DNA of 64,000 bases, from NCBI GenBank assembly GCA_037042185.1, contig JAXQJY010000033.1:2852001-2916000 (forward strand), given 5' to 3'. The stretch comes from Sordariomycetes sp. S80-01Y (lineage: Eukaryota; Ascomycota; Sordariomycetes). The notes beneath the pieces are model-generated. The model did no database searches. It saw nothing but the letters and a program-made list of their open reading frames with translations, and had not been told where the DNA came from. This document shows, piece by piece, positions 19,999 to 31,688 of this stretch. The position numbers and the translations under genes are program-made. Within the stretch, counting starts at the first letter, position 1. Each line of letters starts with the position of its first letter.

Positions 19999-22880
19999 CT
20001 AGTCTTCATCCATAACATTGCGACTGAAAAAGGTATGTATCTTCTTCGCCGGATCTTTGCCTACTATCGGCTCCAGCTCCTCTGCACTCATGTTCGCAAC
20101 CTCCTTGATGTTCTCCGTCTCGAGGACAATGTTTTTGATGTTTTGCGGCGTTACGCCCGGCACAATGGCGAGCATCTCCTGCGGCTCTTGATTGAAAGCT
20201 TGGTCCTCCGCTTTCATGTCCTTGTCCAAGCCCGCCCGCACAGCTGCCAAGGGGTCAGGCTCCGGCTCCTGCGCCTTGAGTGACTCGAAGATCTCAGCTG
20301 TCTGGTACGGCGATGAAGACCAGATGATGCGCAGCTTGGGGAATGCAAGGGTCAGCAGGACAATCTTTGACTGAAGGTCCGACGATGCGTTGGGGTTGAT
20401 GCTGCTCAAGCTTCCAGAGTAGTCGGCGAACGGTTCCAGCGTGAAGGACTTGTTCTGATCAAACTCAATGAGCAGCATCGGGCTCTTGTAATGCTGGAAC
20501 ATCGTCTCGGCTTGGCTATACAAGCGGCCGTCTTTGAAGGAGGATATGAGATCGCTGACGGACTTTCGTTCTACGCAAATGTTGGGTGAGAGGATGTAGT
20601 CGCCAACTGTCAGCATGCAAGGTACGATGACGATGGATCGTCCGTGCAGCAGCGAAGGTAGAGAGGACCGGAATTCACGGACATCGACAACAACGCGCGG
20701 TGGCTCGGCCGTTGCCGCGAGCCTTCCGCCTCCTGCAATGCGAGTGTTTACCGTACGAAGGAAAGCCTCCTGGGGGTCTTCGGCGCCGTGAGGGTCGACG
20801 GTCATGACGACTGACATGCTCGCTCGCTCCTTGATGGCTTTGGTGAAGGCGTCCTTTTCTCGCCGTACGGTGGACAGATACTTCTGCTCCTCGACCGACC
20901 CACCATAGAACATGAAGTAGACTCGGACGTTGCGGTCGTTGTGTGATGATCGGTAAACTTCGACGCGGCGGATGAAGGACGCGTCAGGCTCGTACATTAT
21001 AATGTAGCGCGGCTTAACTTCCTCCAAGACATGCTCATCCTGGTCACCGTCGTAGGCATGGACAACCACGAGATCCTGCATCTCAAAGAGCTGGTAAAAG
21101 TCATTCATGTTGTCCAGAGGATCGTCGATGATGTCTGTGGTCTTTTGCTGGGCCTCTTCTTCGGTGAGCTGGACCTCGGCCATCAGATCAGCCACCTCAC
21201 CCGGCTTCTCGAAGTACTGTGCAATGCTGCCATTATCCGCGCGGCCCATCATTGCACTCATATTCCCACCACCTCTCATGCGTCGCCGTTTGTTGGCCGG
21301 TTTGCCACCTCGACCTTGACCTAGCCTTGAATCGGAGGCGCCCCGGAGAGCTTGCTGGTTTTCGGCGAACAGCGTCTGACTAACCTGCGCGAACTGTCTC
21401 TTCCAACGAAGGTAGTCCCGCAGGCGTTTCCGCATCATCAGAGATGCGGAGGCTTTGTCTGCATCGTCGTCGTCATCGTCGTCTGCGTCATCTGCACCCT
21501 CGGCCTTCTCCTTCTTAGGCTTGATATGCATCGTTTGCAGATAATCGCGGAGTTGTCGACAGGTCTCGATGCTGGAGCACATGATAAGAATGGTACCGTT
21601 GGAGTCGTCTCTCGCGGGAGGCTCAAAGTAGAGATCTCTATCAATCTCGTCAAGTACTTCTGACAGCAAAGCCCACTTTGGGAGTTCCTCCAGAACCGGT
21701 CGAAGCGAGTCGATGCTCTCTGTTTGGAGGTTCTTAGGTCTCGCGGAGTAAACTCTGCGGCGTGCTGTATCAAAGATCGTCTGGGCTGCATCAAGGAAAA
21801 GCCACGGTGACTGATTCTGTCTCGTCGAACCCGGCGGGGGCGAGTGTGCGGCATGGATGGTGTCGAGGTGCTGCAAGAAGGAAACTGCATCGTACGCTAA
21901 GACGCTGTTGAGCAGTCCCCTGAGAACCGACAGGTCATTGACAATCTGGCGCGTCTTCCAGCTAACTCGATGCCAGTTCGGCTCGAGCTGTCGCCGAACA
22001 ATTACATCAAAGTTCTTAAGCAGAGCGCTGTCCAGGTTCCAGTCGTCCATTTCAAGCCCCGAATTACCCTTCTTTAGCTCATGGATGCTGACTTCGACAC
22101 ATTCCATGATTGCATTCTGAATTTCCTTCATGGAATCCGTCATTGGTACTTCGAGCTCGATAACTTCGGCCTTCTTCTTGCCTTCCAGCGAGTTGGCCAC
22201 GGTGACATGAAACCTCGGCCAGAGCGATACCTTCTTGAGGAACATGTTCCGCAGCATAGTTGACAGCGGCGAGAACCCGGTCGTGAAAGGGTCGGGATTG
22301 TCGGAGAAGGCTTTCAAGAAGCCAACCTTGTTCTTCTGTCGGTAGACACGCAGAATAAAGGCCTCCAACGAGGTCGCAACCACACGGTCCGCATGAAGAA
22401 CGACGAGTCCAGTGACAGACTCAGGATCAAGTAGCCCAGTGAGCATATCTACCACCAAGATTCGCGAAGTGATACTGAAAATGCCTCCACCAGCATACAT
22501 CTTCTCTCTCGCACCGACGCTCTGGAAGTCGGTGTTGACGACCGTCAAGCCCCTGGCCTTGGGCGCCGCACTAATGGCGGCATGTTCGGCCAGCGCTTCG
22601 CCAATCCATCCATTCTCACGGTCCTCCGCACCGACGACCACGATCAGGTTGTTTCCCGCGGCGTCATATGAGTGAAGAAGATTCTGGACGATTCGCATCA
22701 GCCCAAGGCCGCGCGCCAGCACGACGAGCTCATCTTCGGCGCGCAGCTCCTGGAACAGGTTCTGCTGGTATTCCTGTGAAAGGTGAGACAAGCCGTCATG
22801 TGAGAGGGGAATGAAAAGCAAACCAGAGGTAGTGAGAGTTTCACCGGCTGGGGTGCATCGCTGGTCGACATGCGGGGCAT
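19999..22880 (-). CDS. XPF/Rad1-type structure-specific DNA repair endonuclease
   Basis: Exon 1 (22880-22824) and exon 2 (22773-19999) are separated by a 50-nt intron (GTTTGC...TTTCACAG). The join restores the conserved start LSLPLEYQQNLFQEL, and the protein has 943 residues. The N-terminal two-thirds is the degenerate SF2 helicase-like region, beginning DELVVLARGLGLMRIVQNLL. The ERCC4 nuclease core lies near residues 720-760 with GDYILSPNICVERKSVSDL, the metal-binding V/IERKxxxD motif being intact. Tandem helix-hairpin-helix elements follow (MLAIVPGVTPQNIKNIV). XPF proteins (Rad1 in budding yeast, Rad16 in fission yeast) pair with ERCC1/Rad10 and cut the 5' side of bubbles in nucleotide excision repair, interstrand crosslink repair and single-strand annealing. 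A second ATG at 22871 is an equally possible start. A run of acidic residues interrupts the middle linker. Confidence 0.95.
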
Positions 22881-23828
22881 GTACCAGGGCACTGGTGATC
22901 CATCAATTAAAGGGGGAAGCTGAAGAGCGGTCGAGACGGGTTCACGGTGACGCGCTTAGTCGATGATGTCGCGCTGGTCGGGACGCATTCCGAGAGTGGG
23001 GCGTATCATAACCCTAACCCTTGAAGTGAGAACCGAGTTATCGTTGCGGTCTGAAGCCATAGCTTGATTTCCTTGAGGCAAGGTGTATTTCAAATGGCAG
23101 GGTAGGAATTGAACGGAAACTTGCACAGTTGCAGCATGTCGCCCAGTGTTGACCAAGCACCTGTGGATCTGTCACACTGGTCCATTTACTGAGCACACCC
23201 GCTGGATGTCCATGTGCAATGAACAAAGAATGAACTTATCTCACACCTCGTCCAAGTAAACGATGGAGTGTGGGGCGGTGAATCACTGAATATAACACTT
23301 TCAAGTTGCTATGTCAGAAGTGAGGTGGTGACTGAAGCTGCTAGCCCGGAACTGGAGATACCATGGAAGGTGAAGTGATCAGCGAACACATGGTTTCCCA
23401 TGTAAGTGATCCCCTACTACGCGCAGACGACGTGCCCATGATAAGGGCTCGGAAAAGAGCCTTCCCGCAAACGGCATCGTTTTTTTTTGAAAAGAGTTCC
23501 TTCCTTGCGTGACGATCCCATCATGTCAGGTTTCCCTCTTGTGAAGCGGGCACTTGTCCAGTAAAGGGAAAGCTGACTGTCTTGTGGCTGAGTGTTTCGG
23601 TTAACGTCGTGTTAGTGTCAAGCCCCCCGCGATTGTCTGCTGGCTACCTCTTCCGGACAGACGTCATCCGTATCGATTCACAATCAAGTTTCCAGCTAAA
23701 AGCAGCTGACAGTGTCGTCCTACAAATAGCCGTGATCCCCCCCTGTCATTCTATTCCGAACCATCAACAACTCCCTTTTGCAATCTTCTCTATAGACCAC
23801 TTGACTTCACTTGATTCTTATCATCAAC
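22881..23828. other. Intergenic region between XPF and the 63-residue protein gene
   Basis: Divergent promoter region of XPF and the small gene at 23829. No supported gene. It contains two telomere-like CCCTAA units near 23008-23020 and a T run near 23481-23489. Confidence 0.45.
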
Positions 23829-24070
23829 ATGCCTTCTGACCAGGACAAGAAGCCCGAGGTAAGTTTTCATCTGGCTCTTGATTCCGATTCAATACTGACG
23901 CGGTTCAGGGCGAGAAGGAATTCAGCATCCAGCCCATCCAAGAACAGGGCCAGGACCCCAAGTTTGCTCCCTTCAACGCCCACCCCGGGCCCGCGAAGAC
24001 GGACAAGATGCCCGAGCAAGAGGGTAGCAAGGAGGATCGCCAGGCCAAGAAGGAGGCTTTGAACAAGTGA
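23829..24070 (+). CDS. 63-residue hydrophilic conserved fungal protein
   Basis: Two exons, 23829-23858 and 23909-24070, with a 50-nt intron (GTAAGT...GTTCAG). The product is Lys/Glu/Gln/Pro-rich, has no hydrophobic segment and no cysteine, and is likely intrinsically disordered. The core KFAPFNAHPGPAKTDKMP and the ending GSKEDRQAKKEALNK resemble a short protein I believe is conserved in Pezizomycotina, without known function. The open frame on its own would be too short to call. The canonical intron that joins two compatible frames, and the pyrimidine-rich leader, support it as a real gene. Confidence 0.6.
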
Positions 24071-24829
24071 GCTAGCCTTGGCTGCGGGATACCCTGATAG
24101 TCTTGTATGCGTATGGCGGGGTAATAGATGATTTCGGAAGCCTTGTCTAGTTCTCCCACTTCCCTCGTGACGATCGCGTAGGCTTGGTCACGGCAATTTC
24201 AACATCGACTCGGAAATGACTGGACGACGCAACCCTTAAAATATGAAATGACTGTTCTGAGAGTAGAGAGACCCTTCAAGCCGATGCAGCGAGATGGCGA
24301 TGCTCCTCTGGTGATTCTGCTTAGACGTGTTGGACTGAGCGATGCGAGATGACGCAGCGGCCGCGCCATGTGGCGGTGCATGGAAGCTTCCAAATTGTGG
24401 CTAGAGCCCGACCGTCGAATTAACTCCAACGGCTGCCGCTGACGAGATGGAGCCGCTCAGCCGTTTGTCTCGACAGCCCGTCAACCTGGACTCACCCTCC
24501 CCCTCCTCACGTCAACCACGCTGGCCGTGAGCCATTCGCTACAACTCGCAATTGACCATCCCCAAAGGACGACCTCACGCTGTTAACCAGCCACGCCATT
24601 GCCCACGAGCAACCCGCGCACTGCTGCTGCCCGCTGGGAATCCCGCTGCCTCGTGAGCGCCAAGCCTTGCCGCCCAGGATACCAAGAGCGACAGGAGAAT
24701 CGATAGTCAGCGCCGCTCCGGGTCTCCAACGACTACTCGCTACCCCGACTTCCCGAACTCTCCTCACATAACGGGACACGACCGCGGCCTCTGTTCTTTC
24801 GAGCGCTTAGCACCGCTCGCGACGATACA
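24071..24829. other. Intergenic region and leader of the Las17 gene
   Basis: No supported gene. The last 350 nt are C-rich and probably include the 5' leader of the WASP gene. Minus-strand frames here lack domain resemblance. Confidence 0.45.
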
Positions 24830-26715
24830 ATGCCTTCCATTCTTAACGATGACGATAAGGACACCGTAAAGCGGTGGGTGCCCAAGCAATCCAACAAGAT
24901 CCAGGCTGTTGCGGTTGCTAGACTCTACGTTGCCTATCCCAACAGGTCGAGATGGACCTACACGGGCCTTCAGGGTGCTGTCGTCCTGGCGAACGACCTG
25001 GTAGGAAATACGTACTGGCTCAAGATGGTCGACATTTCGGTAGGTTGCCTGCGCCGCTGATATCTCCCGGCATTGCTAACGACACCTCCAGCCTTCAAGC
25101 CGCGGAGTAATCTGGGACCAGGAGATCTTTGATACTTGGAGCTACAACCAGGACCGTACCTTCTTCCACACGTTCGACCTCGAGGACTGTCTGGCTGCGT
25201 TGAGCTTTGTCGACGAGAAGGAGGCTAAGCAGTTCAAGAAGAAGATGGACGACCGCGAGAAGAACGCCAGCAAGGCTACCCGCAATACGCCCTTCGGCGG
25301 AGGCTCGCAGCCAAAGGAGAAGCATGGCTTGCTAGGCGGGCTTTTTGGTTCTCGTCACTCTTCCGCGCCGACGCCCCCGGAGTCACCTCGACAGAACCTG
25401 CCTCCGCCGCCGCCGAACCCTGCCACGATGTCATCCATGAGCCTTGGCAAGCCTTCAGAGTTCGCTCTCCTCGATGCGTTCGATCCGCTATGGCGCGAGC
25501 ACTTCGGGCAAGATTTGAAAGACAAGGGGCTGACGGATGACTTTATCAAAGAGAACCAGGAGTTCATTGTGGACTTCCTAAGGGAAGAGCAGCAGAATCA
25601 GCAGGGCAAGGCTACACCACCAGCTCCGCCGCCAGCGCCTCCTACGAACGGAACCGATAGCAAAGGCTCTCGACCGCCGCCGCCGCCCCCTCCAGGAGGT
25701 CGACCTGAAGCTCCTTCGCCGCCCACTGGCTCGAAAGCACCCCCGCCTCCAGCTCCTCGACGCTCAAACAAGACCGAGACTCCTGCTAAAGACTCCCCAG
25801 AGTCGTCACCAGCAGCGCCTCCTCGACCGAAATTCAATGCCCCTCCGCCGTTGCCCGACGCTGGCAAGTTCGCACGTCCCGACCCTCCGAAGCCTGCACC
25901 ACCCCCAAGGGGTGCTGCTGCTCCTCCACCACCGCCTCGAAACTCAGCCGGTCCTCCTGAAAGAGAGAGTTCCAGTGGAAAGTTTGGCGTACCACCTCCT
26001 TTCCAGGGCAGCCGTGTTCCTCCTCCCACCCCCAGTCGTGGACCCGTTCCTCCCCCTCCCCCTCCTCGCAACGATGCCACGCCCGCGGCAGCTCCTCCAC
26101 CTCTGCCACCCAAGACTCCCGCTGGTGCGCCTCCTCCCTTGCCGCCCTCGAGCTCAAGGCCTGTACCTCCTCCTCCCGCCGCGAACAACGTTCCACCACC
26201 ACCACCGCCTCTGCCACCAACGAATAGCGCTGCAGCACCACCGCCTCCGCCTCTTCCCCCAACAGGAGCAGGGGCGCCTCCTCCACCACCACCTCCGCCT
26301 CCAGGGGCTGGAGCTCCTCCTCCACCACCTCCACCGCCACCAAACCGCGACTCTGGGTACTCTTCTGGCGTGCCGGCACCTGCTCTACCCGCGGCCGACT
26401 CGGGGCGATCGGCTATGCTTGGAGATATCCAGAAGGCTGGTGGTATTGGCGCACTCAAAAAGGTCGACAGGACACAAATTCGCGACCGAAGTGCCGCGCA
26501 AGTTGGGGATCAGGCAAGCTCTGGAGGTGGTGGTGCACCGGCCCCTGGTGCACCTCCTGGAGCCGGCGGTGGCGGTATGGCTGATGCTCTGGCGGCTGCT
26601 CTCCAGAAGCGCAAGGAGAAGGTCAGCAGGAGTGGTAAGCTTTCCGGTATCTGTGCGATTGCGACAGCCTGGCTAACATTTCTCAGATGATGAAGACGAC
26701 GATGATGAGTGGTAA
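24830..26715 (+). CDS. WASP-family actin nucleation-promoting factor (Las17-like)
   Basis: Three exons, 24830-25039, 25092-26634 and 26687-26715, with two 52-nt introns, encode 593 residues. Residues 1-110 are a WH1/EVH1 domain (AVAVARLYVAYPNRSRWTYT, YWLKMVDIS, RTFFHTFDLEDCLAALSF). The middle is a long polyproline region with many PPPPP runs that bind SH3 proteins and profilin. Near residues 505-535 is a WH2-type segment, AMLGDIQKAGGIGALKKV. The last tiny exon supplies the acidic Arp2/3-binding tail DDEDDDDEW ending in the conserved Trp. There is no CRIB domain, as usual for fungal Las17. The protein activates Arp2/3 at endocytic actin patches. The nine-codon terminal exon is easy to miss, and without it the frame would run on into intron sequence. 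Confidence 0.93.
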
Positions 26716-27303
26716 GCCAAGCATAAAGGGACTGACGCTGCATGGTAGCGAGCGTGGTTGGGGACTGAAGTGGGCTGCAGTCTGGTTCCTAGAAGTTGCA
26801 AGGTGCTGGCACATTTTCAATTCTTGGTATTTGTATGCGGGAGTCTCACGGTAGCAGAGGATAAGGCTGTAGCTCAAGCTATCAAAAGCCCGTACGGCGT
26901 ATGGCGTGGTTTTCATGTACTGTGTGACTACATTCGACATCAATAAAAGGGTCAGTTCTCCCACGCGTCTGTGCTGTATTTGATGCGAAGGATGGGCTTG
27001 AAGTGAAATGCATCAATTCTTTTGTCTATGAACGGCATCAGAACGTCAAGGCAATGGTCTCATGCATTCATAAAAAGAAACAAAGCGGTGGGTAGCAAAC
27101 TCGGCAGCCATGCCGTCTCTCCCACCATGGCCACCCATCCTCCACTCCAAGCACTGTCGTGGGTCCCGGGACATGTCTTGCGAATGCCCTACGGGGTTGA
27201 GAGAGAAGACAGTTTCTGCGATCTGCCGGTTGGGAACGCAAGCGAGTGGACTCTCCTCCACCAGATCGAGGATAGCTGATGCTGGCGCGGGAGCTGGACA
27301 CTT
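26716..27303. other. Intergenic region, convergent 3' ends
   Basis: Between the WASP gene and eIF1A stop codons. No supported gene. The frames present are short and lack domains. Confidence 0.45.
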
Positions 27304-28092
27304 CTAAATATCGTCAATGTCCACCTCCTTCTTCTGGCCGCCTTGCAAATCGTCGCTCTCGGCATCGCTGTCCGCGTCGCCGAACTCGAAGTAGGCCTCG
27401 CCGTCCTCGCCCTGGCCGAAGGTGTCGGTCTCGTTGATCTTGGCGTTCTCGGGCAGCTCGCCGTAGGACTTGAGGGTTCGGGCCTCGTCGGCGGTGTACT
27501 TGAGAATGACATCGCCCTTGCCGTCTTGGAAGTCACGAAGGGAGAGAAGGATGATGTCGCCTTGGTTGATCCAGACCTTCTTGCGCATCTTTCCGCGGAT
27601 CTATTGGCCTCGTTAGCATCCGCACCTAGTTCTGGCCGTGCCCCTCATTTGGTGGTTGGATAGTATGGCCGAAGAGAGAAGTGGGAGGCTCGTACGTTTG
27701 CTAGACGCTTGGAACCGTCAAAGCACATGGCTTCCAGACGTCCGTTGCCGAGCATCTTGACTACCTGCGCGTATTCCTGGCCATCCTCCTTGAAGGTGAG
27801 CTCGCGACGCTGGTCGTCGTTCTCCTTGGTACCACGTCTGCGGTTCTTGCCACCCTATTACTCCCCGTTAGCCTCTGATATGTTCCTCAACGCGTTTTGT
27901 TCTTATTGTCCTGTGCAGCGCCCGGCGCGATCGCGCGTGATGATAATGGCCGTGGTGCCAGAGCCAGTGAGGTGATGGTGGGGGCGGGGTTGCCCGCATC
28001 ATCTACGAGCGCGCGTGCTGAACGGGCGACCGGGCGTGCGTGCGTGCGACTGAGGGGTTCGAGTGTCTTACTTTTCCTTTGTTCTTGGGCAT
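27304..28092 (-). CDS. TIF11: Translation initiation factor eIF1A
   Basis: Three exons, 28092-28072, 27854-27696 and 27600-27304, give 158 residues. The first exon codes only MPKNKGK and is followed by a 217-nt intron. The second intron is 95 nt. The protein has the basic N-terminal tail ([13 protein letters not shown]), the OB-fold with [18 protein letters not shown] and [19 protein letters not shown], and the acidic C-terminal tail ending EVDIDDI. These are the hallmarks of eIF1A, which with eIF1 promotes 43S scanning and start-codon selection and whose C-terminal tail contacts eIF5B. All regions are of normal length. The long first intron right after seven codons is common in highly expressed fungal translation genes. 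Confidence 0.96.
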
Positions 28093-28888
28093 GGCGACGG
28101 TGTCTTTCCTGTGTTTCTTTTTTCCAAGTTCAGAAAAATCAACAAGAAGGGAAGATGGCGGCGGCCGTAGGGGAGGATCGGGTGGTGATGGTGGATGTGG
28201 TGGGTTTTTGGTGTGGCGGCACAAGGCCTTTTATTGAGCATTGCTCCGAGTCGTAGGCACTGCCGCTGGGCGTCAACAACCGCAGCCACTGGCCACCTCG
28301 GGCGCAAACGCTGTTGCAATCTTTTTTTTGGTGCTCCCTTTTTGAGGGTGGGTGGACCTATGAGTCAACGTCACTGGGCGCCTTAGGAGGGGCGAGATCG
28401 AACTCAAATGTCAATTACTGCTGCCGTTCTGGGTAATTACTGGAGATCAGACAATTTGCAGTGTATCATGAGTGTTAGTGAGATAGAATTCTTGACGTCG
28501 CCGGATGCTCTTGTAATGCTGTCCTTCTGAGGGAGGCTGGAGATTCCTGACACAGGGACAAAGCGAGCAAGGCCAGAGCAGACGGCTTTACTCACTTGCC
28601 TGAAGATATCGACCGGCTTTCTTTTTGATGATTTATGCATCCTCTACGGCACCACCTATTTATCCAGGAATTTTTTCGAGTTACTTTGGGTTCGCGTGAG
28701 TGGCCAAACCAGCCAAGCTGAGCAGGACGATTGCATCGTGTGTGATGACATAAGCAAGCTTGAGCTGCACAGATTCGATGTTGGACTTCTTCTCACAGCC
28801 ATGATTCAACCCTCGCCAGGCTTCCCTTGACACAGTGCCGTCTTGGACAAGTCAAAATGAGGCCCTGCTTCATCGCAGTATTATCAAT
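28093..28888. other. Divergent promoter region of eIF1A and the mitochondrial orphan
   Basis: No supported gene. A T-rich tract near 28320-28330 and other homopolymer runs may keep nucleosomes off the eIF1A promoter. Short frames on both strands have no recognisable domains. Confidence 0.4.
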
Positions 28889-29821
28889 ATGGTGGTAGCA
28901 CGAGCCGCGCTGCGCGGCACGCGACTACTCCCATTCCCGTCGACGACCACAACGTCCTTCAACCTGGCGTTAGGATGCCGTGCGTACGCCGGCCAAGTCA
29001 AGTCGAAGCCAGGCAATTCAAAGAATAAGGGAAACGCAGTCCGTCGTGTTCGGCCTATCGGAACCGACAGCTTCTACGATCGAGACGGCCACATCCGAAC
29101 GACACCCGAGAACAAAGACTTCCTCCAGACAACCGGCATAGCAGTCGACAATGGCAAGACTCGCAAGCTCAATGACGTGAGCGGCGTGCTGAGGAAGCAT
29201 GGGGTCGTTATGGCCTTCCACCCCCAACATCTTGTCCACCCGTTCCAGATCGAGTTCCTCGACCCACGAGGACATCCGGCCGCAGGATACAAGCGCGCGC
29301 AGTTGTTGGTGCAACACAATACGCAAGCGCTGTGGTCGATGGCCATGGCAATGTCCAAGGGTGTCAAGGCTATCGTCAGGACAAGGGCGCAGAGGAGGGT
29401 GCGGTCAAGTCTCTACGGGGGGCTTCTCAGGGCTGGATACGACAAGTACGGAATCGGCAACGGGAAGAGGATATATGGGACAGTGTGGTTCATCATGCAG
29501 GAGCCGCTGAAATACATCAACATGCCGCCCAGCGAAGAGGTTGGGGACACAATTGTGAAGGTGTTGGAGGCTGAGATGATGGAACAACAGACGCGAGGCA
29601 CACCACCAAGGACGTCTCATCGCATTGTGGATGGGGAGCGATCAGGCCCTCGGATGCAACGGCACAGCGACTGGGAATATCAGGAGAAGAAGGCCCCATC
29701 TTTACCCCGGCAGCCGAAAGTTCGAAGAGAACGGGACGGGGGGCGTACGAAGTCCGGGGACAGCAACGACAGGAGCCAATCGAAGAAAAGCTTCGAAGAC
29801 GCTTTCCATCTGAAGCGGTGA
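28889..29821 (+). CDS. Putative mitochondrial protein of unknown function
   Basis: An intron-less frame of 310 residues from ATG 28889. The frame upstream has no ATG. The N-terminus (MVVARAALRGTRLLPFP...GCRAYAG) is rich in Arg, Ser and Thr without acidic residues, typical of a mitochondrial presequence with an RAY-type cleavage region. The central 170 residues look globular and well conserved in style: FHPQHLVHPFQIEFLDPRG, LLVQHNTQALWSMAMAMSKG, IYGTVWFIMQEPLKYINMP. The C-terminal 80 residues are highly charged and probably disordered. The basic character and size would suit a mitoribosome-associated or RNA-binding factor, but I do not recognise a family, so no function is assigned. Confidence 0.7.
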   Translation: MVVARAALRGTRLLPFPSTTTTSFNLALGCRAYAGQVKSKPGNSKNKGNAVRRVRPIGTDSFYDRDGHIRTTPENKDFLQTTGIAVDNGKTRKLNDVSGVLRKHGVVMAFHPQHLVHPFQIEFLDPRGHPAAGYKRAQLLVQHNTQALWSMAMAMSKGVKAIVRTRAQRRVRSSLYGGLLRAGYDKYGIGNGKRIYGTVWFIMQEPLKYINMPPSEEVGDTIVKVLEAEMMEQQTRGTPPRTSHRIVDGERSGPRMQRHSDWEYQEKKAPSLPRQPKVRRERDGGRTKSGDSNDRSQSKKSFEDAFHLKR

Positions 29822-30496
29822 GCGGAACGGTGCGTGGTGAACGAAGAGGGAAGCTCAAGGCATCCGTGTCTTGTCATCGGGCACTTGAGTCTTGATCATC
29901 TTTCCTGCCAATGGCTGGCACCGTGAGCCTGCACCCTGTGGTAAGATTTGCGTATTTTGAAGACCAGACACGGCGTCTCAAATTCAATATTGTATCGGAG
30001 CATTGGACGGAACAGGACTATTTTACGCTACATAAGCGACTGCTTCCGGATGAAACATAATATGTACATTAGCAACAGCACTCATAGCGACTTTTTTGAT
30101 AGACACTCAGTCATAAGGCCGAAACAACGCCGGCGATTTCACTGTTTCGCTACTACTAGTCATCATCGGCTCGACCCATGATCGACATAGGGTTGCAATG
30201 CGTCGTGAGGTGGCGTCTCACGCGAAGCTACATGTGGCAAGTCGCAAGGTCCCAAACGGCATTATCGTCCGTTGCGCCAACCAGCATTCTCACCTCAGCC
30301 CATATACACATGGAGCATGAGGCTTGGCCAAGACGGACCAAAGCGGCAGGTCGAGCAGTAGACAGGCCAGAAAGGATCGAGTATAAAGCTGGTACTAAGC
30401 CTTCGAGCAAACATGCATTCAGAGCCCATGATCATCAATTGTGTACTGCCTTGTACCCACCATTCTTCGGACGCATCAAATTAGACAGTCACAAAG
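29822..30496. other. Intergenic region before the PL20 gene
   Basis: No supported gene. The part 29940-30120 is A+T-rich. A TATAAAG sequence near 30382, about 115 nt before the lyase start codon, is a plausible TATA box. Confidence 0.45.
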
Positions 30497-31267
30497 ATGG
30501 TCGCAATCACGACCCTCCTCGCAGCTTGCCTGCCCGGCCTCGTTGTGTCGGCTGAGCGCCTCTTCTACAACGACGGCAACCTCGACAACTGGAGCTACAT
30601 CCGCGAGGAACACAATGGAGTAGTCCAGGTCGTTGACAACGTCGCATTCTCCCCGCCGTCGTCTATCAAGATGACCCAAACGTACGACGAATCCTACTCG
30701 GGCCGCTACCATTCTGAGGTGGATGTCAACGACGGCTACCAGCGCGGCGACCAGCGTTTCTACGGCTTCGCTTTCCGCTTGAGCGAGAGCTGGCAGTTTG
30801 GCAGCCAGGGTTACAACCTCGCGCAGTTCATCGCTGAAAGGCCGGGTGCTGGCTGCGGCGGGGATGACTGGATGCCCTCAGCCATGCTCTGGATCGATGG
30901 CAACGCCCTCACGTCCAGGATCGTCAGCGGGAACTACCGTCAGCCCGACTGCAGCAGGGACATTGAGGAGCTTAACAACCTCGCCACAGTCCAGGCTGGC
31001 GTGTGGCATCGCGTAGTCATCCAGGTCAAGTGGGAGAGCGAGGCAACAGGCTTCTACAAGATCTGGTTTGACGGAAACAAGGTGTTTGAAAGGTACAACG
31101 TCGCAACCACGGTGAATGACGACGAGGTGTACCAGTTCCGTGTGGGATTGTATGCAAACAGCTGGTACGATGATGGGTACATGGAGGGAAGCCAGGGGTT
31201 CAGACAGGTGTGGTACGACGAGATCGCTGTGGGAACCGAGTTCGGGGATGTCAACCCGCAGGCGTAG
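30497..31267 (+). CDS. Secreted glucuronan lyase, polysaccharide lyase family 20
   Basis: A single exon of 256 residues. Residues 1-18 (MVAITTLLAACLPGLVVS) are a signal peptide with cleavage expected near VSA-E, so the enzyme is secreted. The mature part matches the jelly-roll polysaccharide lyase fold typified by Trichoderma reesei glucuronan lyase: FYNDGNLDNWSYIREEHN, QRFYGFAFRLSESWQ, AMLWIDGN, VWHRVVIQVKWESEATGF and VGLYANSWYDDGYM. PL20 enzymes cut beta-1,4-linked glucuronic acid polymers by beta-elimination. The total length is typical. It is a lone carbohydrate-active gene without a neighbouring transporter or regulator, so I infer environmental polysaccharide use rather than a dedicated cluster. 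Confidence 0.88.
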   Translation: MVAITTLLAACLPGLVVSAERLFYNDGNLDNWSYIREEHNGVVQVVDNVAFSPPSSIKMTQTYDESYSGRYHSEVDVNDGYQRGDQRFYGFAFRLSESWQFGSQGYNLAQFIAERPGAGCGGDDWMPSAMLWIDGNALTSRIVSGNYRQPDCSRDIEELNNLATVQAGVWHRVVIQVKWESEATGFYKIWFDGNKVFERYNVATTVNDDEVYQFRVGLYANSWYDDGYMEGSQGFRQVWYDEIAVGTEFGDVNPQA

Positions 31268-31688
31268 ACCTTTGGTAACAACAGGCTGAATGGGATTAAA
31301 TCACCACTAGTAGTGCTTATGTCGTATGTGGAAAAATGTGCTACAGTGAACACCTTCGTGCGTGGTGCGAATGTAGTTGAACAAAGCCAGAGACAGTGCC
31401 TGAATACCCCTTGCACGTGACCCGTACAGGGACCAGCTCGCGACACGCAATAAGCAACAGATAGCTGCGGGAGCTCCAGACCGTGTTCCAACCCCCTTGC
31501 ATGATCAATAGATCCGCCCAAAGCCCAAGACTTCCTCAATCTGGCCCCTCGTGCGCGCGCGCTCTAGTACCTCTTGAAGCGTCGAGCTGCGTTGATTCAA
31601 TTGTCAATTGCATTTCGCTGTCCCTTGAAGCTATCCCCCACCAGCTCCCAGAACCCCTGACCTGCAACTCCCCGAATCGCAAACGACG
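31268..31688. other. Intergenic region before CHS5
   Basis: No supported gene. Contains the end of the lyase transcript and the promoter and leader of CHS5, with a CTTGAAGC-type pyrimidine-poor stretch and a GCGCGCGC run near 31554-31561. Confidence 0.4.

Noticed and set aside
23007-23021. Two CCCTAA units resembling an interstitial telomere repeat.
   Set aside because: Only two units, expected by chance. No other sign of a chromosome end or fusion.
25598-26458. A 286-codon Gly-rich frame opposite the WASP gene.
   Set aside because: It is the antisense shadow of the polyproline region (CCN codons read as GGN on the other strand).
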